Of a stretch of DNA of 64,000 nt, positions 55,248-64,000 are shown piece by piece. Origin of the DNA: Fusarium oxysporum f. sp. lycopersici 4287 (lineage: Eukaryota; Ascomycota; Sordariomycetes; Hypocreales; Nectriaceae). A program made the position numbers and the translations under genes. Positions within the stretch are counted from its first letter, which is position 1. Each line of letters opens with the position of its first letter. Where the stretch lies: the NCBI RefSeq assembly GCF_000149955.1, contig NC_030989.1:4901188-4965187 (forward strand), given 5' to 3'. The notes beneath the pieces are model-generated. The model worked only from the letters and a program-made list of their open reading frames with translations. It did not search any database and had not been told where the DNA came from.

Positions 55248-57876
55248 TCATGGATCCGATGCTCTCGTTATCCAGTCATCTAATAAGTCCTGGAGGATAT
55301 CTATATTTGTCTCTGGCTGTACCAAAGGATCAGGGTCGGTCTGATTCTTTGACAGAGCGTCCAAAGGCTCATTTGCAGATGAATGTCGCACTCCACACCC
55401 AGGACGAACGAAGCCTAATTTATCCATAAAGTCCATGAACTGCTCGGGATCGCTACTATGAAGATTGTCAGCAAACGAACGACATAGCTCGTTTGGGAAA
55501 GCGCCGTGGGGAATGGGGTTGGGGGAGGTTGGTCGTTGGGCGCTCTTTCAATATCCGCAAGTTCCGTACGTACTCCATATAGTCAAGTAATCCTAGTGAT
55601 GCTAGATCTGCACTGCCCTCAAAATTCGAATTATTCATGTCTTCCGTTGAGTCCATGTCAAGTCCACTAGCTGTAGGAGTCCATAACTCCACCCTAGTTG
55701 TGTTCATGGTGAGGTCGCTGGCTTCGCCTTCTACTGAGGGCCTACCTACTATATCCGTACTATCTATTGCGCCATCCTCATCTACCTCGGTAGTATCGTA
55801 ATAATCTGGGGACTGGGTCTTAGACTGACTCCTTGTTTCCTGATTCTGGCCTGCAAAAGAAAATAATGATTGCTTGATGTTTTCGTTGAGCGCTTGCTTG
55901 TGCTGTTGGCCAGATGTCCATTCTTCTGGCTGGCGAGCAAGCTGTAAAATGAGCTCCATGAGTGGATTGGAAGACTCATTTCCGTATTGAGCTGAATGTA
56001 GTTGTAGTAACCTGTTAATACAGCTTGAGGAAGTGGCAAGTCGATGTGATGCGGCATCCATCACAGAAGCTTGAGGCCTCTGCTTTGTCAACGGTCCGTT
56101 AAACGACAGAGTCTTATGGCACGAGAAGCTGACAAATGAATGATATGCCAGATTTAGACTCAAAGTATAGGGAGCCGAGTCCGTTGGCAACTCGACAGAT
56201 GGGTGGCGGTCATCGATGTCCCAAATCATGAGGTCCTTGAGATGATCAGGGAGATCACAACTCCAGCCTTTGAAACTGGTGCATAGTGACCGGTAGGCAG
56301 ATATCGCGGTGCTGACTCTGGCGCTGTAAGATTCGCTATCGGGAGAGGAATAGTATAGCGTAACACTTGATATGTATGTGTTGAAGATGTACACGAGTCG
56401 AATAAGTTGGTTGTAGGTAGATGCAATCCTCGCAGGGGCCTTTTGCCTCATTGGATCGCCAGGAAGTGCCCAAGTATCCCACTCCTCCCAATCGTCTTCC
56501 TGAATTAATGGAATCGAACAGTTCTGGGACCTTAGCGAAGGCAACAGCCCGAGCTTGGAAGCCAAGAGTGTGTCCAGTATGAAGCACGCTGTCCAGGCTC
56601 TCTCCTGGTGCTTGGTCCTCCAAGCAACGCTGTTATCTCCGCCATGTAGCGACCGTGTGCTATCAAATAATTTCCGATGGAATGCCCAGTCGCAAAGCAC
56701 TGTGACGACCTCCCGTGCTGCAGTCCAAGAGCGGTCATGTAACAAGTTCAAGGTGAACAAGATCAAAGACTGTATTCGTGACGCTTTACATTCCATGTCG
56801 ACCCGGGATGATGACACCAGCTCCGCGATGTAGGCATACGACCGCACCCGAATATCGTTCTGGGGATCCTTATGAGCTAGTGCACAGGAAGACCAAATAA
56901 TAGATAGCTTCTCGCGGGACAGAGGACTCTGTTGTTGGTCGATGGTAACGTTGCACCCGTAGTGGAAGAATTGTAATAGATCGATCTTATCAAGCAGGGG
57001 TATCACACTGTGTATATTGGTGAAGTAACGGCGCAAGAGTACAGCTCCATTTTCTGGAAAGGCTTCCTTATCGAGAGGAACCGAATTACGCAACAGTGAT
57101 GAGAGAAACAACATGATCTCGATATCTGGCCTGCCGTCCTCTTTTGAGGGTAACAAAGGCAATGGTCTCCTCGTTGCAGGTAGCAGATTAACTCGATCAA
57201 GACCTTCGATGTCTGGAAGAGAATTCTGGACATTGTTAAATGGACACGAGTCTAGGGGCTGCGACTGTGAAGTGAAGCCAAGTGTTAGAGCGGCAGAAAA
57301 GTCTTGTCTTGTAGGCCTATATATCAGCGCCGGAGTATTCCCCTGAAGGGCCGGGCTTATCGTGGGCGACGAGCGATTTTCTCGACTTGTCTGAGTTGCT
57401 TGCGTCTTGCCCGTATCATCGGTAGGCCTGTCAAGGTTACTCTGTGAAGTCTCCAACCCCAGGCTTATAACAGACGTTTGTTCAGCTACCAGCCCCCCAA
57501 AGCTCTGATAGAGTGGAGAGTTCCTCCAAACTCCTTGGTAACGATCGTAATCAGCTCTGCTATCAGCGTCTAGACACTCCAAGGCACTTTTGATCGCCCC
57601 TTCAATGTCGGCCACTTGAGAAAGAAGATATCCCAGCAAGAATTCGGTCATGGCCTGGTGCCGTAGGAGATGCTGAAGTTGTCCAGCTGGAACTCCGCGC
57701 TTTCTACTACGTTGTGGATAGTCACAAGCAGCGCCGTATAAGCTGCAGGTGGAGCACTTTGGCTCCGCGCCATCGCATTTGATCTTCTTGGTGCGGCAGA
57801 AGTTGCAGGCGAGCGTGACGCGGCGGCGCTTTGTTATGCGGGTGTCTTGTCCGCTGTCGACTGAATTGTTGTCCAT
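55248..57876 (-). CDS. Zn2Cys6 activator, QutA/QA-1F-like
   Basis: The zinc cluster has C24, C27, C34, C41, C44 and C51 (ACNFCRTKKIKCDGAE), followed by YPQRSRKRGVPAGQL, which is like the KRGLPTGY linker of QutA-type regulators. A fungal regulatory middle domain follows (AWTACFILDTLLASKLGLLP). Two C-termini are possible. Unspliced translation ends at 55468 (802 aa). Splicing a 118-bp intron (55456-55573, donor GTACGT, branch GCTGAC, acceptor CATAG) joins exon 55248-55455 in phase and gives 836 aa ending DILQDLLDDWITRASDP; I prefer this. It is divergent from the repressor homologue. Its presumed role is inducer-dependent activation of the local genes. Confidence 0.82.
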
Positions 57877-58276
57877 GTGTCTAGATATTCACTTGCCACC
57901 AGAGGAGAGAATGTGAGTTCAAGGACAGGTAATGCCGCGTTATCTTGTGGACCTCCAATCTGAACGATGATCTACACTACTAGGCGTGTACCTGGCGTCA
58001 CGACGCTTGCCTGATTGGATATGGTGACCTCGGCTTTTCTCCCGGCAAAATCTATACCCGAGTGCCATCACTGCTATTAACAGTCTAGGGTGGTCTCATT
58101 TGTTCTCTAGTTCCGCTCTCGTATCAAAAACTTTGGATCTGTGCGGATCGATTGTCGAGTTTGAGCTTAAGTGTCGAGAGTAGCATTCTTCCCCAACAAT
58201 CAACCTTCCTTACGTCAAGATCAGACATTGATCCCGCCCTCTCAGCAATACACAGATTTATTTCTAAGAGGAAGCC
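57877..58276. promoter_or_regulatory. Divergent promoter of the activator and repressor homologues
   Basis: 400 bp between divergent start codons, the arrangement in which the QutA and QutR homologues could be controlled together. No specific operator was identified. Confidence 0.4.
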
Positions 58277-60686
58277 ATGGTTTTCAACAAAGGGCCCAGG
58301 TCCAGAGATGGTGCGTCGATTGCACTCGTAGGGTTACCCGGGGCTGGCAAATCGACCCTCGGTGTCATTGCTTCTACATCTCTCAAGATGAGACTGGTCG
58401 AAACAGATCGATGTTTCTGCACAATGGCTGGGTCAACAGCCGTGGAATTTCTCAAAAAACACGGAAAAGAAGCCCTCCAGGCCAGAGAGACAGAAATACT
58501 GCAGCATATACTCGAGAAACACGCCTCCAACACCATCATTGTCGTGGCCACCCGAACGACCGATATACCAGCTTGCCGGGCCCTTCTCCAACGGTTCTCG
58601 GAAGCGCATCCTGTCATACACATATTGAGACACCAAGACCAAGTTGCGCAGCACCTGGAAGGTCGAATAAACCGTCAAGATGTACAAAGGATGTATAGTG
58701 TTGCAGTTCCCCATTATCGGTCGTTCGCAAACTACGAGTTCTTCGTCTCTGGTACTTCGCCGGATTATCTTACCAGCCGCACAACTTCTGTCCCGTCGTT
58801 TCTATCTCTAAAGGGTGTTGAGCGTGACTTTCTTGGATTCTTACGATTCATCCACGGACAACAGCGACACACCGGGTTTCTGTTACCTCCTGAGGATACT
58901 GAACTCTCTCGGATTCTTGTGGTTCCATTCCCTCCACAGGGAGAGTCGTTGCAGGTAGAACAGATCCACGGCGTTCACGCCATTCAACTGCGCCTCAGCT
59001 TCCCGTCTACTCTCAATATTGATTGGTGTGCTCTCCTTAATCATATCTCTTGCATCTCTGCGAGCGTTCGGTCAGGGTGCGGCTACCCACTTGCTTTCTG
59101 CGTCAGCCAGGCATTTGATCCCCTCACGGGAAAGCTGAAACACGAAGCCCGATATTTCGCACTTCTCACACACGCCATCTCGCTGGGATTCGAATACTGC
59201 TATTTGGACCTGCACGTCCCTCGCCGCAACACTGTGGAACTCGTGCAAAGGGCCGCTACAACGCGCATCATAGGCACCTGGCACCACCACACTAGGGTTA
59301 CCGGTTCAGTGCCTGGTGATTGGTGGACAAGCCAGGACTGCATCTCAACCTATTGGATGGCTGTTGATCTGGGATGTGCAGTAACGCAACTAAGTGCTGG
59401 ACCAGCGAGAGCGTTAGAAGATGACTTTTCCGCCATCGCATTCGCCCAGAGTCTACGTCAGACGGCCGCACCTGGACCAACACGCATATCTGTATTCAAT
59501 ACAGGAGATAGCGGCAGACTCTCTCGGGTTCTGAATCGTGTCTTGACACCGGTTGTTCTGTCCACGGACAAGAGTACCAGGGCGAATGCAATGCGGTTCA
59601 TAGAAGAAGACCCCGAATTCGATGGCATCATCACTCTTCAGCAAACTCGAGAAATGGGCAGCTGCACTCTCATTGCAAGGAGTCTCAGATTCTGTAGCTT
59701 TGGCTCTGTTATCGCACATTCCATAGCACCGTCCGTACATAACGCTGCTTTTGCCGCACTGGGGCTTTCGCATTGTTACGGAGTCACAGAATCAGACGAC
59801 TTGAATGAAGCTTTGGCTTTCATGCATGCCAGCGATTTTGGGGGACTAGCATGCGCAAATCCATATAAGCAAAGTATGATTTCCTTGCTGGATGAAATCT
59901 CTAATCACGCACGTGCTATCAATGCCGTGAATACAGTTTACCCACGTCGAACGCCGTCCAGGGATGAGCCACTGCTTTGCGGCGAGAACACAGATTGGAT
60001 TGGAATTGTTTCTTGTATAAAAAATTATCTAAGTCCAATCAATACTGTGACGTTAAAGACGTCGGCACTCGTGATAGGTGCTGGGGGGATGGCCCGCGCC
60101 GCTATCTATGGCCTCCTACATTTGGGCGTCACCACAATCTTCATCTATAACCGAACAGTAGAAAGGGCTGAGATTCTAGCACGACATTTTAGCCATATCG
60201 CTGAGACACTTGGTGAGAAACTAAGAAGCACGGACATGAGGCCGACGGAAGAAAGGCACTGCCGTTTCACGATAATCCGATCACTCGATAGTGCATACAC
60301 TTTCGACAATGAAGTATGCCCACCATCCATAATCATAAATGCTCTTCCTGACGGGGAAAAAGAGCCAGTTTCCTCCACTCTTGACTTACCATTGGCGTGG
60401 TTTAGCCGTCCTACAGGTGGGGTCTACATTGAGGTTTGTCATTCTCCCCTAGGATAGTAAGCTTAGACATGATGGTTCAAAGAGCTAACTGATAATCTTC
60501 CAGGCTGCTTACAAAGTACAAAATTCGGTATTACAGAAAAGGCTTTGTAGTCTAGAGTTAGACAATTGGGTATATGTAGGTGGAAAAGAACTTTTCGTTG
60601 AACAGGGACTCCCTCAAATCGAGTTGTGGACTGGAATGCTTGCTCCACGGAGGATAATGCGAGAAGCGGTCAGCTTAGAAACATGA
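58277..60686 (+). CDS. QutR/QA-1S-like repressor: kinase, dehydroquinase and shikimate dehydrogenase homologous domains
   Basis: Two exons (58277-60433 and 60504-60686) across a 70-bp intron give 779 aa. Residues about 13-190 resemble shikimate kinase with an intact P-loop (GLPGAGKST, residues 19-27). About 215-450 resemble type I dehydroquinase. About 470-779 resemble shikimate dehydrogenase (SIAPSVHNAAF, GENTDWIGIV, IGAGGMARAA) and end EQGLPQIELWTG then APRRIMRE. In the dehydroquinase part the position of the Schiff-base Lys (DIVKLV in AROM) reads CAVTQLS, so it cannot be catalytic. This three-domain order is that of the AROM C-terminus and of the QutR repressor. I infer it represses by binding the activator and senses a pathway metabolite. 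Confidence 0.85.
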
Positions 60687-61041
60687 ATTATAAAAGAGAA
60701 ATGGGGAGCCATGGTCCTAGCATAAATGTCCATATCATAAATACAAGGGTGACAACCCAAAGAGGCACATAAATGTCGTGGGCATGATAGTATTTGATCT
60801 CACGACACCAAAGAGGACAGTGGAACTAAGATTATTATTTAAGAATGCATCTTGGAACGCAATTCCGGTACTTCAAGTGAGTGTTCTTACCAGCAGTTAA
60901 AGCTACCTTCTGGGAGGAACAGATACTCTTAAGTAGGAATCTGTTCATTACCATTCCCTACTACAAAGCTATCCTCTTTGCCTATATCGGGCTCAGTATC
61001 CCAAAATCTTGTTTACCTCAGACACTAGTCTCTCCTTCTCC
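60687..61041. other. Intergenic, 3' regions
   Basis: Two converging 3' ends meet here. No gene seen. Confidence 0.5.
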
Positions 61042-62894
61042 TTAGTTGTCTCTGAAGTGCTGAAAGGGCTTAAACCCATCGCGCGCTTTCCCAGAGTCAC
61101 TGAAAATGTCCTTGGTGGTGGCCTTGTCAGAGAACTCGGACTCTCCGGCACCACCGGGGAAGTCAGGCGGAGGAATTCCCTGTAGGAACGCATCCCTTTG
61201 CTGCGCGACGTAATGCTGAGAATAGTTAGCAAAGGGCTCTTGTCGAAGTGTATAAAACGTCATACCGCGTTGCTGGGAGTCAGTGGGACCGATGGAATAT
61301 AGAACACGCAAGCGTCTACGTCGCCTGTGTTGTTGTTCTCTGTACCGTGGATAGTATCCGCGCTCCAGAACACTGCACAAGTTAGCGTTTTCCCGCTTTA
61401 TTTCAAGTGAACCAATTAACAAAACTCACCGGTGTCGCCGGGCTCCACAGTAGGATATGGGATCATGGTCTCGCTCAATCGGAGGTGAGGGTGGTGGTCG
61501 GGGTTGTGCTCCTGTGCTGTTCCGGGGTTTGCGCCGTGAAGGAAGACGTTGCCATCGTCATCATCGAGAGAAAACTTCCAGCCATCCAGGGAACCGTTTC
61601 GAGTAGGCCTGAAGAATGGTCGAAGCATCCAGTAGGCTGTAGAAGGCTGCAGGATGGGATGGACAACCAGTGTTCCTAATCTTGTTAGTGACACTTTCAT
61701 CAATCAAAACCTGGATAAGTACCTTGTTGAGGTCCATGGCGAGATAGTCCAAGCCAGCCCTGGAAGGTTCGGAACACAGAACATCCTCCTGGCCCATCGT
61801 ACATGTTCATGTTGGCGTCGAGTCGACCAGTGAGATCCCATGGGTTATACTCGTTCCACTGTGTAAAGTCAGCTACGCTCCGGCTCCAAAAGCTTCCATT
61901 ATTATTGTACCTTTCCTTGGAAGATCTTTCGGTAGACGTGGTTGTAGGATTTGTCCTCCCACCTTTCAACACCTCCGCCATCTACATGGGGCGAGAGAGC
62001 AAATTGGGTATCTCCAGGGGGACGAATCTGAACTCGGTCGCAGTATGAGAGGGGAGTGTTGAGATCAACTGTCAAAACCAGGTCAGCTCTTGCATCAGCC
62101 CAAGTTGTATTAGAGTGTGCTTACTCTTTTGATCAGCGTCAGCAGTATAGAACTGGTTCATCCACGTCTGCGTAGCAAGCATGTTGGGGTGCGATCGTGC
62201 CTTGACCTGAGATGGACTCCAGTAGGACTCATAAACAACCTAACAAATAGAGATTAGAATCAGTTTTAAAAAAATATTAGTAATTCTTGGAGACCAACCT
62301 TTTTATCTGAGTCCGCAGGGAAGCCCTTGAAAGCATGTCTCGAGAAGTAGCCACGGACGTCTTCAAGAAGCGCTTCAGTAGAGTCCTTGGGCATGACGCC
62401 CCTGATAACAGCGACACCAGTCCTTCGAACAGCCTCAATGCTCGAGGAGGGTACAGTGTTGGCCTGGATATCGGAGAATTGGACCTGAGGAATGATCTAT
62501 TGTTTTATGTTCTATTAGCACCGAAACTTGTCTTGGAGACAGAGAGGTAATTAGTTCTTTAACTTACAGCTTCCCGTTTTGTAGCAACCTCTTCGGTTCG
62601 GATCTTGAGAACTTCAACTAGATCATCCCACGACTTTTGGATCTGCTCCTCAAACCCAGTAGTAAGATGTCGCTTGAGGTCTCGGTATCTCTCGGGGAGC
62701 GGTTCGGCCTTTCGACCAGAAAAAGATGTGAAGACAGACGAAATATCTCCCTCCTTCTTGTTCTTCCGAGTGGGAGGCACGGCTTCTGTTGCCATACGTC
62801 GTTTGTTGGCGATGGTTCCCGCGCATTTGCCAGCCTGGAATGCCGGGCATTTAAGGCACTTTGCGGCCACGGGTCTGGTTGAGAGGATGCTCAT
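61042..62894 (-). CDS. DUF1479 family protein, predicted Fe(II)/2-oxoglutarate oxygenase
   Basis: Eight exons give 486 aa: 62568-62894, 62299-62496, 62125-62239, 61911-62068, 61723-61858, 61430-61675, 61266-61372 and 61042-61215. All seven introns (47-71 bp) keep phase. Family landmarks: TGVAVIRGVMPKDST, NTPLSYCDRVQIRPPGD, FALSPHVDGGGVERWED (the H-x-D iron pair), FRTFQGWLGLSRHGP, LRPFF, then EPGDTVFWSADTIHGTENN with the distal His and FYIPSVPLTPSN. The jelly-roll oxygenase fold of DUF1479 is thus complete. It starts MSILSTRPVAAKCLKC with Cys-rich residues that are not a signal peptide. Related bacterial YbiU is uncharacterised. The substrate is unknown. Confidence 0.88.
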
Positions 62895-64000
62895 GGTCGT
62901 CTCAGTTGTCTGTGAGATGTGTATTGAGATGATGATATCTTATTCAAAGTTGGCGAGTCTTGGGCTCTTATAATCCCAACCTCTCTTCGGACTGGATAAT
63001 ATGTGGTAGTGGAGTATACTACTCTTGACGTAGCCATTGAATGATTCAGTGCATCTTTCCTTCTGTTTCCGAATAAAATATGGAAGCTTTGTCTAGGTGG
63101 AGCCTTAAAATCCCACGATTAGAACATAAACCAGACCGAAGTTGATCAAGTGATATGGGGAAGCTCCGGGGTAGGCACTAGCGGAGCTACTCACTTAGGT
63201 AGCGCCGCTAGGCAGATACCAAATCTAGAAGGGCCGCACCGTGGCGGAGATGACTTCAACAGACAATAAGTAGCTCAGATTGTCGTTAAGTAGGCAGCTG
63301 GTGCTAATATGTACTAATCTAGATACGGCCCGAAAGGAAAAAGGTCTGTATCAGCCATTAAGAGGAGGAGAAATCTGCTGAAAGGCAAATGCAGCTGATG
63401 CGCCTTAGCAAAGCCTATGTAGCTATGTGATATGGACGATGTTGTTGCCATGTTAGTCCACATTGTAGGTATTGGTATAACCTAGATGGAAAATGCTGTA
63501 GTGACACACAAATAGACACAGGCCAATAGCTCTCACCTCCGTCATTCACGAGGTTTCGAGTCGCTCCCATCCCCTCGTTTACGTCATCCATCTCTACCCA
63601 TCTGCAAGCTGCTGCAACAGTAGGAACAAGGCAATGACCACTGTAACACATATACCTTGTGAACTTCTTTCGACGTGCGGGGCCCCGCGATAACGCTTGC
63701 CATGTAATGCCGATCCCGCGTCTCTGCGTCAGAAGCTGGCAAGTCCATGAGAGAAAGTACTTGCCACCGGTCATTGGATATTATGGAATTGGGGTCAAGA
63801 GATTAGCTTCATCTTTTGCTTGGTTAGTAAATCCATACAGTACGCGCAACAAAGCAGTTGGCCGGCGTGTCGATGGCTGGCGGAATGTCCGAGTCTGGAA
63901 CAGAGAATCTCGTCGCTAATACGGTGTTTTCTTATAGACATCCTCCCTTATGTTAACCCAGGACCAAACGAGCCGGGTCAGTGTGCCACAACTTGCGAGA
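62895..64000. other. Intergenic to the right edge, no gene seen
   Basis: About 1.1 kb. Frames at 63415-63774 (minus) and 63659-63919 (plus) lack domains and overlap each other. A gene crossing the right edge cannot be excluded. Confidence 0.5.

Noticed and set aside
63415..63919. Possible gene at the right edge
   Set aside because: Opposing overlapping frames with no domain; nothing supports either strand.

Overview
The window looks like a chromosome segment of a filamentous ascomycete, most like a Fusarium-type Sordariomycete. The evidence is short introns (about 46-118 bp) with CTGAC/CTAAC/TACTAAC branch sites, Zn2Cys6 regulators, a QutR-type repressor fused from AROM-like domains, a Git1-type transporter, and AT-rich tracts in which a transporter gene carries RIP-like C-to-T decay. 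The species is an inference; no rRNA or tRNA was found.

Layout. 1-5.8 kb: the 5' end of a secreted serine carboxypeptidase, a RhoGEF with an unusual N-terminal domain, and a secreted Ser/Thr-rich protein. 6.2-13.4 kb: a compact set consisting of a Git1-like phosphodiester/phosphate MFS transporter, a PhyH-type 2-oxoglutarate dioxygenase, an HD-domain protein with every PhnZ signature residue, and a Zn2Cys6 regulator. I read this as a fungal oxidative phosphonate (2-aminoethylphosphonate-type) utilisation cluster. 13.7-15.8 kb: a cytidine-deaminase-fold protein divergent from a small orphan gene whose first coding exon is only ATG. 16.8-32.9 kb: four genes on alternating strands, namely two intronless giants (1231 and 1398 aa), a lectin-like propeller protein and a DUF6603-type giant of about 1616 aa. 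The motifs of the giants recall families I know from bacteria, and this is the best candidate for an undescribed system.

33-42.3 kb: a MAPEG protein, an ammonium permease, an FAD monooxygenase and a single-pass membrane protein. 42.3-48.5 kb: AT-rich and decayed DNA with a broken regulator gene, a hexose-transporter pseudogene with RIP-like stops, and one intact small secreted cysteine-containing protein. 48.5-60.7 kb: an NTF2-like protein, a RidA-family protein and a quinate/shikimate-type cluster (quinate/shikimate dehydrogenase, QutD-like permease, QutA-like activator, QutR-like repressor) without the dehydroquinase and dehydroshikimate dehydratase expected of a full pathway. 61.0-62.9 kb: an eight-exon DUF1479 protein.

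Exon boundaries were worked out by hand from GT/GC-AG sites, branch sites and reading phase. Family names come from recognised motifs, not database searches.
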